Assembly: GCF_002563675.1 (NCBI RefSeq)
Contig: NZ_PDJC01000001.1
Coordinates: forward strand, 2,170,001 to 2,234,000
From: Propionicimonas paludicola
Lineage (GTDB): Bacteria; Actinomycetota; Actinomycetes; Propionibacteriales; Propionibacteriaceae
Direction of reading: 5' to 3'
DNA length: 64,000 bases
Under the pieces are notes generated by a model that was not told where the DNA came from, did not search any database, and saw only the letters and a program-made list of their open reading frames with translations. Positions 47,793 through 57,462 of this stretch are shown piece by piece (the stretch's first letter is position 1; each line of letters starts with the position of its first letter). Position numbers and translations under genes: made by a program.

Positions 47793-49375
47793 TCCGCTTC
47801 GAGCAGGTGTCGGTGAGCTACGCCGAAGCTGATGCTCCGGTGCTGGATCGCGTGTCTTTCGAACTGCCCGAAGGCGACCTATGCCTGGTGGTGGGAACCA
47901 CCGGCTCCGGCAAGTCCACCCTGTTGGGCGCGATCAACGGCCTGGTGCCGCACTTCACCGGCGGGCTGCTCCGCGGCCGGGTCCTGGTGGATGGCCGCGA
48001 CACGGCCAAGTACCGTCCCCGCGATCTGGCTGACGTGGTCGGCTACGTGGGCCAAGATCCGCTGCGCGGTTTCGTCACCGACACCGTCGAGGACGAGGTC
48101 GCCTACGGCATGGAGCAGCTCGGGATCAACCCGACCGCCATGCGCAAGCGGGTCGAGGAGACCCTCGATCTGATGGGCATCGCCGAGTTGCGTCGTCGTC
48201 CGCTGCTCGACCTGTCCGGTGGCCAGCAGCAGCGGGTCGCGATCGCCGCCGTACTGGCCGCTCAGCCGCGGGTGCTGGTGCTGGACGAACCGACCTCGGC
48301 CCTGGACCCCACCGCAGCCCAGGACGTCCTCTCGGCGATCTCCACCCTGGTCCACGAGGTGGGGCTGACCGTGGTGCTGGCCGAACATCGACTCGAGCGG
48401 GTCATGCAGGCGGCCGACTCGATGATCTGGCTGCCCGGTGACGGCAGTCTGGTGCACGGCGAACCGCGCCAAGTGCTCACTCGAGCCAGCGTCCGTCCCC
48501 CGCTGGCCGAACTGGCCCGGGCCGCGGGTTGGCCCGACGTGCCACTGAGCGTCCGGGAGGCCCGGCGCCGGGTGCTCACCGCAGGGCTGCTGCCCAGCCC
48601 ACCCCCGGTACGGACGGCCGTCACCGGTCCGGTCGCCCTGGCCGCGCACGGGATCGAGGTCCGCTACGGGCAGACCGTCGCAGTGGCCGGCGTCGACCTC
48701 GAACTCCATGAAGGCAGCATCACCGCCCTTCTCGGACGCAATGGGGCCGGCAAGTCGTCGTTGCTGTGGGCCCTGCAAGGCGCGCTGAGCTGCGCCGGAG
48801 ACCTCGACGTGGACGGACACGACCCGCGTCGGCTCGGCGCGGCCGAGGCCCGGCGACTGGTCACCTTGGTGCCGCAGACCGCCGCCGACCTGCTCTACCT
48901 GCCCAGCGTGGCCACCGAGTGCGACCAGGCCGACCGGGAGAGCGACGCCGAGCCCGGAACCACCGCCGCCCTGCTGGACTCTCTCGGGGTGCGGCTGGCC
49001 GCCGATCGCGATCCTCGGGATCTGTCCGAAGGCCAGCGGCTGGCGCTGGTGCTGGCCGTCCAACTGGCCGCGCGCCCACCGGTGCTGCTGCTGGACGAGC
49101 CGACCCGAGGCCTGGACTACCGGGCCAAGGCCGAACTGCGCCGGATCATCTCCGAACTGGCCGCAACCGGAGTGGCCGTGCTGATCAGTACCCACGACGT
49201 CGAGTTCGCGGCCGCGGTCAGCGAGCGCACCATCCTGATGTCCGACGGCGAGCTGATCGCCGACGGCAGCACCTCCGCACTGCTCACCTCCTCGCCCGCC
49301 TACGCGCCGCAGATGGCCAAGGTCTTCGCACCGGCCCGGATCCTCACCCCCGACGACGTGGCCAGGGGGTTGTGA
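47789..49375 (+). CDS. ECF transporter fused A1-A2 ATPase
   Basis: The 528-aa product contains two ABC cassettes. The first has Walker [10 protein letters not shown], signature [10 protein letters not shown] and Walker [13 protein letters not shown]. The second has GRNGAGKSS, a variant signature [10 protein letters not shown] and [12 protein letters not shown]. It powers the ECF module. The GTG start overlaps the T-component stop (GTGA). The fusion of both ATPases suggests a dedicated module, not a shared one. Confidence 0.9.
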   Translation: MIRFEQVSVSYAEADAPVLDRVSFELPEGDLCLVVGTTGSGKSTLLGAINGLVPHFTGGLLRGRVLVDGRDTAKYRPRDLADVVGYVGQDPLRGFVTDTVEDEVAYGMEQLGINPTAMRKRVEETLDLMGIAELRRRPLLDLSGGQQQRVAIAAVLAAQPRVLVLDEPTSALDPTAAQDVLSAISTLVHEVGLTVVLAEHRLERVMQAADSMIWLPGDGSLVHGEPRQVLTRASVRPPLAELARAAGWPDVPLSVREARRRVLTAGLLPSPPPVRTAVTGPVALAAHGIEVRYGQTVAVAGVDLELHEGSITALLGRNGAGKSSLLWALQGALSCAGDLDVDGHDPRRLGAAEARRLVTLVPQTAADLLYLPSVATECDQADRESDAEPGTTAALLDSLGVRLAADRDPRDLSEGQRLALVLAVQLAARPPVLLLDEPTRGLDYRAKAELRRIISELAATGVAVLISTHDVEFAAAVSERTILMSDGELIADGSTSALLTSSPAYAPQMAKVFAPARILTPDDVARGL

Positions 49376-50235
49376 TGGAGCGGCGACGGATCTCGGTGGC
49401 ATTGGCGGTCGCGGTGGTGATGGGAGTCATCGCGTTCAGCTGGCCACTGTTCCTGCGCCCGGAGTCGGGGATGTCGCCGACCCAGGCGCCGATCATGTTC
49501 GCCCTGGCCCTGGCCGCCATGCTGGCTGTAGTGCTGTCCGAGGTGGCCGGTGGCCGGATGGACGCCCGCACGCTGGCCATGCTCGGCGTCCTGGCCGCGG
49601 TGGGGACGGTGCTGCGTCCGCTGAGCGCCGGAACCGCGGGCTTCGAACTGATCTTCTTCCTGATGATCCTGGCCGGACGAGTGTTCGGGGCCGGCTTCGG
49701 CTTCGCGCTGGGAGCCATCACCTTGTTCACTTCGGCGCTGATCACCTCCGGAGTCGGGCCGTGGCTGCCCTACCAGATGCTGTCGGCCGGTTTCGTGGGC
49801 CTGTTCGCAGGGCTGCTGCCGAAGGCGAAGGGGTGGGCCGAGATCTGGCTGCTGGCCGGCTATGGGATGGTCTCGGCCTTCGCCTACGGCTGGGTGATGG
49901 ACTTCTCGTTCTGGCCCTACGGGATCGGCAACGAGACCCAGATCTCCTTCGACGCCAGCCTGGGCGCACTGGAGAACCTGCACCGGTTCGTCCTGTACAA
50001 CATCGCCACCTCGATGGGCTGGAACCTGGGCCGGGCCCTGACCAACGCCGCCCTGATCATGCTGCTCGGAGTGCCACTGCTCCGGATCCTGCGCCGCGCG
50101 GCGCGTCCGGCAGTCTTCGCCGAGGACGCGGCCACGCCGGAGCCGACCCGGAGCCCATCGGCCCGGGTCGTGCCGCACGCCGCCCCTCCGCACCTGATCT
50201 CGGAAGCAATTGCCGCACCGACGCGACCGGAATAG
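49375..50235 (+). CDS. ECF transporter S component, presumed cobalamin-specific (CbrT-like)
   Basis: The 286-aa product has about six membrane helices ([19 protein letters not shown] onward) and an arrangement ([38 protein letters not shown]) like the CbrT-type S components linked to vitamin B12. The specificity is inferred from the riboswitch and the transcobalamin-like proteins in the same operon. The C-terminal 45 residues are polar and cytoplasmic. Its start overlaps the ATPase stop (TGATG). Confidence 0.8.
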   Translation: MERRRISVALAVAVVMGVIAFSWPLFLRPESGMSPTQAPIMFALALAAMLAVVLSEVAGGRMDARTLAMLGVLAAVGTVLRPLSAGTAGFELIFFLMILAGRVFGAGFGFALGAITLFTSALITSGVGPWLPYQMLSAGFVGLFAGLLPKAKGWAEIWLLAGYGMVSAFAYGWVMDFSFWPYGIGNETQISFDASLGALENLHRFVLYNIATSMGWNLGRALTNAALIMLLGVPLLRILRRAARPAVFAEDAATPEPTRSPSARVVPHAAPPHLISEAIAAPTRPE

Positions 50236-50297
50236 CCAGCCGGGTAGCAGGGTTGAGGCGAATGATTGCCATAGACCGCTACGAAGGGAACGCAAAG

Positions 50298-50906
50298 ATG
50301 GCCTACACCCTGCCGGATCTCGACTACGACTACGGTGCACTCGCCCCGTCGATCTCGGGAGAGATCATGGAGCTGCACCACAGCAAGCATCACGCCGCCT
50401 ATGTGGCCGGCGCGAACACCGCTCTGGAGAAGCTCGCCGAAGCGCGCGAAAAGGCCGACTTCGCGGCGATTCCCAAGCTGGAGAAGGACCTGGCCTTCCA
50501 CCTGGGTGGCCACATCAACCACTCGGTCTTCTGGAAGAACATGTCGCCCAACGGCGGCGGCGAGCCCGAGGGTGAGGTCGGCTCCGCGATCGACGAGTTC
50601 TTCGGTTCGTTCACCGGCTTCAAGGGCCAGTTCGAGGCCGCAGCCAACTCGCTGCAGGGCTCCGGCTGGGCGATGCTGGTCTGGGACACCCTGGGCAAGC
50701 GACTGAACATCAACCAGCTCTACGACCAGCAGAACAACCTGCCGGTCGGGCAGCTGCCGGTGCTCCAGCTGGACATGTGGGAGCACGCGTTCTACCTGCA
50801 GTACAAGAACGTCAAGGCTGACTACGTGAAGTCCTGGTGGAACGTCGTCAACTGGGCCGATGTGGCCCAGCGGCTGGCCAAGGCGAAGGCGGCCGACATC
50901 CTCTGA
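50298..50906 (+). CDS. Superoxide dismutase, Mn/Fe family
   Basis: The 202-aa product contains [33 protein letters not shown] and [14 protein letters not shown], which hold the three His and one Asp metal ligands. Propionibacterial homologues can use Mn or Fe; the metal here is not certain. GAAGGGA precedes the ATG. A conserved-looking hairpin region follows at 50930 and belongs to the next gene. Confidence 0.95.
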   Translation: MAYTLPDLDYDYGALAPSISGEIMELHHSKHHAAYVAGANTALEKLAEAREKADFAAIPKLEKDLAFHLGGHINHSVFWKNMSPNGGGEPEGEVGSAIDEFFGSFTGFKGQFEAAANSLQGSGWAMLVWDTLGKRLNINQLYDQQNNLPVGQLPVLQLDMWEHAFYLQYKNVKADYVKSWWNVVNWADVAQRLAKAKAADIL

Positions 50907-50944
50907 TCGAGGACCACACCGACACGGAATCCCCCAGGGAGATT

Positions 50945-50984
50945 CCTGAGAGAATTTGACCGAGCTCTCAGGATCGGGCACGCT
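50945..50984 (+). promoter_or_regulatory. Promoter and palindromic operator of the first rpf gene
   Basis: TTGACC (50956-50961) and CACGCT (50979-50984) are spaced by 17 bp. Inverted repeat CCTGAGA / TCTCAGG (50945-50951, 50966-50972) flanks the -35 box. The same arrangement recurs at 52122. Confidence 0.65.
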
Positions 50985-51019
50985 GATCAAACCAGTTGCC
51001 TATCCCTGGGGGATTTCTC

Positions 51020-52102
51020 TTGGCTTTCAAGCACCTCGCCACCGCTGCGGTGACGCTCGCCCTCACCGGCGGCGGAGTCGCGACCGGCGCCGCGCTGCAC
51101 AAGGACGTCCGCTTGGTCGTCGACGGGGTGGAACGCCCGACGTCGACCTTCGCCCTCACCGTCTCCGACGTCCTGTCGGCGAACGGCGTGACGGTGAGTG
51201 GGCTGGACCAGGTCTCCCCCGCCCCCCAGTCTCCGGTCTCCAATGGCTCGGTGATCACGGTGCGCTATGCCAAGCCGATCACCTTGACCCTGGACGGCTC
51301 CGAGGGCACATTCATGACCACCGAGGTGGAGCTGGCCGACGCGCTGGCCGCCAAGGTTCCCGACCTGAACCGCTCCTGGACGTCGGTGGCGCTGGCCAGC
51401 CCGGTGCCGCGCACCGGCCTGGAAGTGACCGTCAGCACCCCCAAGCAGGTCCGCCTCGTGGTGGACGGCAAGACTCGCTCGATCACCACCACTGCGAACA
51501 CCGTGGACGATCTGCTGGCCGAGCAGAACGTGACCACCTGGGCCCAGGACCGGGTCAGCCCGTCGACCCAGGCCGTGCTCGCCGAGGGCGACCGCGTGGT
51601 CGTCCAGAGAGTCCGGATCTCGACGCTCCAGCGCACCGAGTCGATCGCCTTCGCCAGCAAGAAGAAGTCCGACCCCACCCTGTGGCTGGGAGAGTCTCGC
51701 GTAGTCAGCACCGGAAAGGCCGGCAAGGCCACCCGGATCTACCGGGTCGTCGAGATCGACGGGAAGAAGACCGATCGCTCCCTGGTCAGCGAGACCGTGC
51801 TGGCCAAGCCGGTCGCTCAGGTGATCGCTGTCGGCTCCAAGGTGACCGGGAACGGCGCCGGGATCAACCTGGCCCGGGCGGCCATGTGGGATCGGATCGC
51901 TCGCTGCGAGTCCGGCGGCAACTGGTCGATCAACACCGGCAACGGCTACTACGGCGGCCTCCAGTTCAACCTGGCCGCCTGGAAGTCCAACGGTGGACGC
52001 GACTTCGCGGCCTACCCGCACCAGGCCAGCCGGGCCGAACAAATCACTGTTGCCAACCGGTACTACGCCAAGGCCGGCACTCGTCCCTGGACCTGCGCCT
52101 GA
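51020..52102 (+). CDS. Resuscitation-promoting factor, RpfB-like
   Basis: The product has an N-terminal hydrophobic helix (about 5-24), two or three DUF348 repeats (VRLVVDGVERPTSTFALTVS; VRLVVDGKTRSITTTANTVD), a G5 domain (about 195-275) and a C-terminal Rpf transglycosylase domain (WDRIARCESGGNWSINTGNG, RPWTCA). The catalytic Glu lies in RCESGG. It cleaves peptidoglycan and promotes exit from dormancy. I place the start at TTG 51020, 6 bases after GGGGGA, rather than at the TTG at 50996. Confidence 0.93.
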   Translation: MAFKHLATAAVTLALTGGGVATGAALHKDVRLVVDGVERPTSTFALTVSDVLSANGVTVSGLDQVSPAPQSPVSNGSVITVRYAKPITLTLDGSEGTFMTTEVELADALAAKVPDLNRSWTSVALASPVPRTGLEVTVSTPKQVRLVVDGKTRSITTTANTVDDLLAEQNVTTWAQDRVSPSTQAVLAEGDRVVVQRVRISTLQRTESIAFASKKKSDPTLWLGESRVVSTGKAGKATRIYRVVEIDGKKTDRSLVSETVLAKPVAQVIAVGSKVTGNGAGINLARAAMWDRIARCESGGNWSINTGNGYYGGLQFNLAAWKSNGGRDFAAYPHQASRAEQITVANRYYAKAGTRPWTCA

Positions 52103-52121
52103 GCTAGCCACCCCCACGTTT

Positions 52122-52161
52122 CCTGAGAAAACTTGACCATTTTCTCAGGATAGGGCAGGCT
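52122..52161 (+). promoter_or_regulatory. Promoter and palindromic operator of the second rpf gene
   Basis: TTGACC (52133-52138) and CAGGCT (52156-52161) are spaced by 17 bp. CCTGAGAAA / TTTCTCAGG (52122-52130, 52141-52149) is a perfect 9-bp inverted repeat around the -35 box. Confidence 0.65.
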
Positions 52162-52199
52162 GACACGCGGATTACCCCCGAGCACCTTGGACGGAACCT

Positions 52200-53006
52200 G
52201 TGAAGAAGACTCTGATCGGCCTCGCCTTGACCCTCGCTCTGGTCGGCGCCAGCGGCACCCCTGCTGACGCCATCGTCCCCGCCGGCACCGTGGACGCCAC
52301 CGCGAGCGTCACCACCACGGCCCCGGCGGCAACCCCGAACCTGAGCGGCAAGCTGAAGAGCGTCACCCTCAAGGTCGGCACCGCCAAGGCCAAGCGGATC
52401 AAGACCCGCGCGGTCACCGTGGCCGACGTGCTGCTGGCTCGCCAGATCACCCTCGGCCCGGACGACTACGTCAAGCCGGCTCTGAGCACCGTGCTCAAGA
52501 AGAAGATGAAGATCACCGTCTACCGGGTGGTCACCGTCACCACGACCGTCACCGAGAAGATCCCGTTCGCGGTCACCAAGATCCCCAACAACACCATGCG
52601 CAAGGGCACCACCAAGGTGATCACCCCCGGCCAGCTCGGTTCCGCCGAGCGGACCTACACGATCACCACGGCCAACGGCAAGGTCACCGCCAAGGTGAAG
52701 GTGAGCGAGAACGTCCTGCTGGCACCGGTGACCAAGGTTGTTGAGGTCGGCACCAAGGGCAAGGCGCTCAATCTGGCCCGAATGAAGCTATGGAACAGGA
52801 TCGCGCGGTGCGAGTCCGGCGGACGCTGGCACATCAACACCGGCAACGGCTACTACGGCGGCCTCCAGTTCAACCTGGGCACCTGGCGCTCCAACGGCGG
52901 TCGCGACTTCGCGTCCTACCCGCACAAGGCCAGCAAGGCCGAGCAGGTCACCGTGGCCAACCGGCTGTACGCCAAGCGCGGCACCCGGCCGTGGAGTTGC
53001 GCCTGA
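52200..53006 (+). CDS. Resuscitation-promoting factor, secreted, G5-containing
   Basis: The 268-aa product has a signal peptide (about 1-24), one degenerate DUF348 repeat, a G5-like domain (about 110-185) and a C-terminal Rpf domain nearly identical to the preceding one (NRIARCESGGRWHINTGNGY; RPWSCA). It lacks a clear membrane anchor. It likely arose by local duplication of the first rpf gene. The GTG start is preceded by GGACGGAACC. Confidence 0.92.
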   Translation: MKKTLIGLALTLALVGASGTPADAIVPAGTVDATASVTTTAPAATPNLSGKLKSVTLKVGTAKAKRIKTRAVTVADVLLARQITLGPDDYVKPALSTVLKKKMKITVYRVVTVTTTVTEKIPFAVTKIPNNTMRKGTTKVITPGQLGSAERTYTITTANGKVTAKVKVSENVLLAPVTKVVEVGTKGKALNLARMKLWNRIARCESGGRWHINTGNGYYGGLQFNLGTWRSNGGRDFASYPHKASKAEQVTVANRLYAKRGTRPWSCA

Positions 53007-53057
53007 TCGCCCTTGCTCAGCGGCCGGGGCGACTCACGCCCCGCTGACCCACTGAGC

Positions 53058-53105
53058 CAACGCCCCCAGGCCGGAACACTTCCCCCGAGCGGCCTGGGGG
53101 CGTTG
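53058..53105. terminator. Hairpin terminator between rpf and tetR
   Basis: A perfect 16-bp stem, CAACGCCCCCAGGCCG and its complement, encloses a 16-base loop between convergent genes. A smaller GGGGCG/CGCCCC hairpin lies just upstream. Confidence 0.8.
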
Positions 53106-53124
53106 CCATGTCCGCATCCGGCGG

Positions 53125-53144
53125 GGACGGTTCCACTACCGTCC
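53125..53144. repeat. REP-like short palindrome
   Basis: GGACGGT-TCCACT-ACCGTCC forms a 7-bp stem with a GGTTCC-type core. Confidence 0.45.
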
Positions 53145-53213
53145 ACCCCAGCCACCCCGCACGCCCGAGGACGACCCCATTGCCGCCCACGCGAGCCAGA
53201 GGACGCCGGCCGC

Positions 53214-53786
53214 TCAGTGGGCCGATCCAGCTCCTCGCAGACCGGCCAGCAGGACGTCCAGGCCGAAGTCGAAGGCCTCATCGACGCTGCCGCCCAACCC
53301 GAAGGCGCCCTGCCCCTCCATCCGGGCGAAGCCGGAGATCCAGGCGGTGAGGGTCCGGGCCGCCGGTAAGGCCCGCTGCGGACCGACCATCGCTCCGGTG
53401 AGGACCAGGAGCGGCTCGACACTGCGCGCCACGTCCTGAGGATCCGGGGCCATCTCGGCGGGCAGCGGGCTGAACACCAGCGACAGGATGCCGGGTTCAG
53501 CCAGGGCGAAGGCGCGGAAGGCGTGAGCCAGTCGGGTGAGGTCGGCCTCCGGATCCCCGGAGCCGCCACTGTCGGCCAGCGCGGCACCCAGCTCGGCCAA
53601 CAAATCGGACGCCACCAGGCGGACCAGCGCGGCCCGGCTGGGCACCCGCTTGTACAGCGACGGAGCCCGGACGCCGACCAGCGCGGCGACCCGCTGCATG
53701 GTCAAAGCGTCCAGCCCTTCGGCGGACGCCAGGCTGCGGCCGGCCGCGACGATCTGCGCCGTGGAGGTCCGTGCTGGAGTAGGCAT
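53214..53786 (-). CDS. TetR family transcriptional regulator
   Basis: The 190-aa product has an N-terminal HTH (MQRVAALVGVRAPSLYKRVPSRAALVRLV) and an alpha-helical ligand domain resembling TetR_C-type WHG regulators (FRAFALAEPGILSLVF). It diverges from the YrdB-family gene with a palindromic operator between them, so it probably represses itself and that operon. The ligand is unknown. Confidence 0.9.
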   Translation of the reverse strand: MPTPARTSTAQIVAAGRSLASAEGLDALTMQRVAALVGVRAPSLYKRVPSRAALVRLVASDLLAELGAALADSGGSGDPEADLTRLAHAFRAFALAEPGILSLVFSPLPAEMAPDPQDVARSVEPLLVLTGAMVGPQRALPAARTLTAWISGFARMEGQGAFGLGGSVDEAFDFGLDVLLAGLRGAGSAH

Positions 53787-53825
53787 TGCTGCCCCCTCTC
53801 CTGTTGGCTATTGCGTGTAGCCATC

Positions 53826-53846
53826 ATAGCTAGGTACCGTAGCTAT
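53826..53846. promoter_or_regulatory. TetR operator
   Basis: ATAGCTA-GGTACCG-TAGCTAT is a perfect 7-bp palindrome with a 7-base centre, between the divergent tetR and YrdB genes. Confidence 0.75.
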
Positions 53847-53863
53847 CACAAGAAGGAGATGTG

Positions 53864-54202
53864 ATGTTGAACCTCGCTGTTCGCTTCGGCCTGGAGCTGG
53901 CCGGTGTCGCCACCGCCGGATACCTGGGCTTTCAGTTCGCCCCCTCCGGCTGGCGCCCGCTGGGCGCGATCGCCGGCGCCATCGCGCTGGCCACTGTCTG
54001 GGGGCTGTTCCTGGCGCCGAAGGCGTCCAGCCCGATCCCGCTGAGCTCACGCGAGCTGGTCGGGACCATCCTCCTGCTCGCCGTGGCCGGCACCCTGGCA
54101 CTATCGGGGCAGCTGTGGTGGGGCCTCGGCTTCGCTGCCCTGCTGGTCGCCAACCAGGCCGTCCTGCTGCTGGTCGGCCCGAGGACGGGAGAGTTCGCAT
54201 GA
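53864..54202 (+). CDS. YrdB/DUF2568 family membrane protein
   Basis: The product is about 112 aa, with four hydrophobic helices and the family motif LAVRFGLELAGVATAGYLGF at the N-terminus. Function is unknown. AGGAG lies 5 bases before ATG 53864, so this start is preferred to the overlapping GTG 53861. The metallo-hydrolase gene begins within its stop (ATGA). Confidence 0.8.
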   Translation: MLNLAVRFGLELAGVATAGYLGFQFAPSGWRPLGAIAGAIALATVWGLFLAPKASSPIPLSSRELVGTILLLAVAGTLALSGQLWWGLGFAALLVANQAVLLLVGPRTGEFA

Positions 54203-54921
54203 AGCTCGCTGAAGGTCTGCACCGGATCGGCAATGACCTGGTCGCCTGCCACCTGGTGGTCACCCCGGACGGCCTGACCCTGGTGGACGCCGGACTGGCC
54301 GGCCACTGGAAGCCCCTGCTGCGCGAGCTCGGCTCGATCGGAGCCGATCCCGAAGACATCTCGGCCATCCTGCTCACCCACGGCGACTCCGACCACGTCG
54401 GCTTCGCTGAGCGGCTGCGCCGCGAGCACGGCGTGCCGGCATACATCCACGCCGCCGATGCCGGACGAGCCACCGGCGGCCCCAAGCCCGAGACCGGCTG
54501 GGGCAAGGCCAGCCCCTTCGCCGTGGTGCAGTTCCTCGGCTATGCGGCGACCCATGGCGGCCTGAAGACCGAGTGGCTGACCGAGGTGACCAGCTTCGAG
54601 GCGCCGATCACCCTGGACGTCCCGGGTCGGCCGCAGGTGATCGGGTTGCCCGGCCACTCCCCCGGCAGCGTCGCCTTCCACTTCGCCAGCGTTGGCGCGC
54701 TGTTCGTCGGCGACGCCCTGACCACCCGGGACGTGCTCACCGGACGCCGCGGACTGGCCCCCGCGCCGTTCACCGACGAGCCCGCCCAGGCCGTGACGTC
54801 ACTGCACGCCCTGGCCGAGCTGCCGACCGGGTGGCTGGTCCCGGGCCATGGCCCGGCCCTGCCCGACATCACCCCGGTTAGCCTGGAGGACGAGATCACG
54901 CGCACGGCGCACAATCATTGA
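54199..54921 (+). CDS. MBL-fold metallo-hydrolase
   Basis: The 240-aa product has the metallo-beta-lactamase fold: LLTHGDSDHVGFAE (HxDxDH-type site with Gly for the first His position +1), GLPGHSPGSVAFH, LFVGDALTTRD and LVPGHGPALPD. The substrate is unknown. It is co-transcribed with the YrdB gene under TetR control; such linked pairs often respond to a small toxic compound (inference). Confidence 0.85.
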   Translation: MKLAEGLHRIGNDLVACHLVVTPDGLTLVDAGLAGHWKPLLRELGSIGADPEDISAILLTHGDSDHVGFAERLRREHGVPAYIHAADAGRATGGPKPETGWGKASPFAVVQFLGYAATHGGLKTEWLTEVTSFEAPITLDVPGRPQVIGLPGHSPGSVAFHFASVGALFVGDALTTRDVLTGRRGLAPAPFTDEPAQAVTSLHALAELPTGWLVPGHGPALPDITPVSLEDEITRTAHNH

Positions 54922-54996
54922 CCCGATCCGGGAATAGTTGAGCCGTCAACAGTGCTCTTTCATGCGGCAGTCTTTGACAACAACGAATGGGGAACC

Positions 54997-55638
54997 ATGA
55001 AGATCACAGTCCTCGGTGGCACCGGTTACGGTGGCGCCGCAGTGGCGGCCGAGGCCGCCAAGCGTGGACATGAGGTGACGGCGGTCGCCCGCCGCGCTCC
55101 GGAGCAGCCGCTGGACGGCGTCGCCTACCTCACCGGCAGCCTGCAGGATGCCGACTTCCGGGCGCAGGCCGTGGCCGGCGCCGACGTGGTCTTCGAGGCG
55201 CTCTCGCCCCGCGGCGACATGGTCGGCCAGGTCGAGGCGATCTTCGACGATCTCGCCCGGCTCGCCGCCGAGAACGGCTTCCGACTCGGCGTGCTCGGCG
55301 GTGCCGGCTCGCTGCTGGTCGCCGAGGGCGGACCGCGGATCATCGACGTGGCCAACCCGCCGGCCGACGTGCTGGCCGAAATGCAGCTGGGCGTCTACAA
55401 GCTCGAGGCCTTCCGGGCCGCAGCCGAGGGCCTGGACTGGTTCTACGTCAGCCCCGCAGCGGAGTTCGGTTCCTGGGTGCCCAGCACGGTCACCGGCAGC
55501 TACCGGACCAGCGACGACATCCTGCTCTCCGACGAGAACGGCAAGTCCGAGATCTCGGCCGCGGACCTGGCCCTGGCCGTCCTGGACGAGATCGAGGAGC
55601 CGCGGCACACGCGGCGCCGCTTCCACGTCGCGCACTGA
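54997..55638 (+). CDS. NAD(P)-binding oxidoreductase, atypical short-chain
   Basis: The 213-aa product begins MKITVLGGTGYGGAAVAAEA with the Gly-rich Rossmann loop GGTGYGG. It matches the NAD(P)H-binding (NmrA/YhfK-like) group: LGVLGGAGSLLV and LDWFYVSPAAEF. It lacks the SDR YxxxK pair, so it may bind NAD(P) without classical dehydrogenase activity. GGGGAA precedes the ATG. Confidence 0.82.
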   Translation: MKITVLGGTGYGGAAVAAEAAKRGHEVTAVARRAPEQPLDGVAYLTGSLQDADFRAQAVAGADVVFEALSPRGDMVGQVEAIFDDLARLAAENGFRLGVLGGAGSLLVAEGGPRIIDVANPPADVLAEMQLGVYKLEAFRAAAEGLDWFYVSPAAEFGSWVPSTVTGSYRTSDDILLSDENGKSEISAADLALAVLDEIEEPRHTRRRFHVAH

Positions 55639-55689
55639 GCCTCACCGGCCACGCCGGTGATGACTGGCTGAACCAGTCGCCACACACAA

Positions 55690-55722
55690 ACATCGCCCGC
55701 CCCCAATGGGGACGGGCGATGT
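55690..55722 (-). terminator. Intrinsic terminator of the infA-rplQ operon
   Basis: ACATCGCCCG / CGGGCGATGT with an inner CCCC-AAT-GGGG extension forms a long stem. On the minus strand it is followed by GTTTGTGTGT. Confidence 0.85.
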
Positions 55723-55739
55723 CTGTCGTTATGGGCGGA

Positions 55740-56360
55740 TCAGGCCTCGGCCTCAGCCTCGTCCTTGGCCGCAGCCTTCTTGGCCGGAGCCTTCTTGGCC
55801 TTCGGGGCCTCCTCGACGACGGCTTCCTCGACCGGAGCCTCAGCCTCGACGGCCTCGTCCGCGACGGCCTCGACAGCAGCCTCTTCGACGACCTCGGCCT
55901 TGGCCGGAGCCTTCTTGGCCGGGGCCTTCTTGGCAGCAGGAGCCTTGGCCGGCTCAGCCTTCTTGGCCGCGCCCTTCTCCTTGGCCTTGCGGGACTCCTC
56001 GACGGTCTCGGTGACGAGCTCGATCACGGCCATGGGGGCGTTGTCGCCCTTGCGCGGACCGATCTTGGTGATCCGGGTGTAGCCACCGTCGCGCTCGGCG
56101 ACCTTCGGAGCGATGTCGGCGAACAGGATGTGCACCACGCCCGGGTCGGTGACGGTCTGCAGCACCAGACGACGGTTGTGCAGATCGCCACGCTTGGCCT
56201 TGCTGATCAGCCGATCAGCAAGCGGCTGCAGGCGCTTGGCCTTGGCCTCGGTGGTGGTGATCTTCCCGTGCTGGAACAGCTGGGTGGCCAGGTTGGCCAG
56301 GATGATCCGCTGGTGCGCCGGGCTACCGCCGAAACGAGGGCCCTTAGTCGGCTTTGGCAT
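55740..56360 (-). CDS. rplQ: 50S ribosomal protein L17 with long C-terminal extension
   Basis: The 206-aa product has the L17 core in residues 1-118 ([39 protein letters not shown]) followed by an 85-residue tail of Ala, Lys, Glu, Pro repeats ([26 protein letters not shown]). Standard L17 is about 120 aa. The tail alternates acidic and basic blocks and is probably disordered. The start is the ATG before PKPTKG. Confidence 0.93.
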   Translation of the reverse strand: MPKPTKGPRFGGSPAHQRIILANLATQLFQHGKITTTEAKAKRLQPLADRLISKAKRGDLHNRRLVLQTVTDPGVVHILFADIAPKVAERDGGYTRITKIGPRKGDNAPMAVIELVTETVEESRKAKEKGAAKKAEPAKAPAAKKAPAKKAPAKAEVVEEAAVEAVADEAVEAEAPVEEAVVEEAPKAKKAPAKKAAAKDEAEAEA

Positions 56361-56379
56361 GTTCAATGTCTCCTGTTGC

Positions 56380-57384
56380 TCAGTACGAGTCGTCGTAGTC
56401 GACGTCGCTGTCGTAGTTGGACAGGGCACCCAGCGGGTCGAAGCCCGGCGAGCTGTCCTTCAGAGAGAGGCCCATTTCGTGCAGGCGCAGCTTGACTTCC
56501 TCGATCGACTTGGAGCCGAAGTTGCGGATGTCCAGCAGGTCCTGCTCGGAGCGGGAGACCAACTCGCTGACGGTGTGAATGCCCTCACGCTTGAGGCAGT
56601 TGTAGCTGCGCATGGTGAGCTTGAGCTCCTCCACCGGCAGCGCCAGATCCGCAGCAAGCTGCTCGTCCACCGGGGACGGGCCGATCTCGATGCCCTCGGC
56701 ATCGACATTCAGTTCGCGGGCCAGGCCGAAGAGCTCGACCAGGGTCTTGCCCGCAGAGGCGACGGCGTCGCGCGGCTTGATCGAGGCCTTGGTCTCGACG
56801 TCCACGATCAGCTTGTCGAAGTCGGTGCGCTGCTCAACACGAGTGGCCTCGACCTTGTAGGTGACCTTGAGCACCGGCGAGTAGATCGAGTCGACCGGGA
56901 TCCGGCCGATCTCGGCGTCGGGGTTCTTGTTCTGGACCGAGGAGACGTAGCCACGGCCACGCTCGACGACCAGCTCCATCTCGATCTTGCCGTCCTCGTT
57001 GAGGGTGGCGATGTGCAGATCCGGGTTGTGGATCTCCACGCCGGCCGGCGGAGCGATGTCGGCCGCGGTCACCGAGCCGGCGCCAGACTTGCGCAGGTAC
57101 ATCAGCACCGGCTCGTCCTCTTCGCTGGACAGGACCAGGGACTTCAGGTTCAGGATGATCTCGGTGACGTCCTCGACGACACCGGGCAGGGTGGAGAACT
57201 CGTGCTGGGCACCCTCGATCTTGATGCTGGTCACCGCGGCGCCCGGGATGGACGACAGCAGCGTGCGACGCAGCGAGTTGCCGAGGGTGTACCCGAAGCC
57301 GGGCTCCAGGGGCTCGATGACAAACCTCGAGCGGTATTCGTCGACGACCTCTTCGGTAAGGATCGGACGCTGGGCAATGAGCAT
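56380..57384 (-). CDS. rpoA: DNA-directed RNA polymerase subunit alpha
   Basis: The 334-aa product contains [28 protein letters not shown] (NTD dimer region) and the C-terminal [28 protein letters not shown] helix-hairpin region (here [20 protein letters not shown]). It nucleates RNA polymerase assembly. It lies 19 bases upstream of rplQ. Confidence 0.97.
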   Translation of the reverse strand: MLIAQRPILTEEVVDEYRSRFVIEPLEPGFGYTLGNSLRRTLLSSIPGAAVTSIKIEGAQHEFSTLPGVVEDVTEIILNLKSLVLSSEEDEPVLMYLRKSGAGSVTAADIAPPAGVEIHNPDLHIATLNEDGKIEMELVVERGRGYVSSVQNKNPDAEIGRIPVDSIYSPVLKVTYKVEATRVEQRTDFDKLIVDVETKASIKPRDAVASAGKTLVELFGLARELNVDAEGIEIGPSPVDEQLAADLALPVEELKLTMRSYNCLKREGIHTVSELVSRSEQDLLDIRNFGSKSIEEVKLRLHEMGLSLKDSSPGFDPLGALSNYDSDVDYDDSY

Positions 57385-57462
57385 GTGACTTCCTTTCGAC
57401 CGCCCACTATTTGACGGTGATCGCCTCGCCGGCCGCTCTGACCGACGACGGGTCTTGCACCA

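Noticed and set aside
50930..51019. c-di-AMP (ydaO) riboswitch before the first rpf gene
   Set aside because: The leader is too short and lacks the ydaO core; only the promoter and a small palindrome are present.
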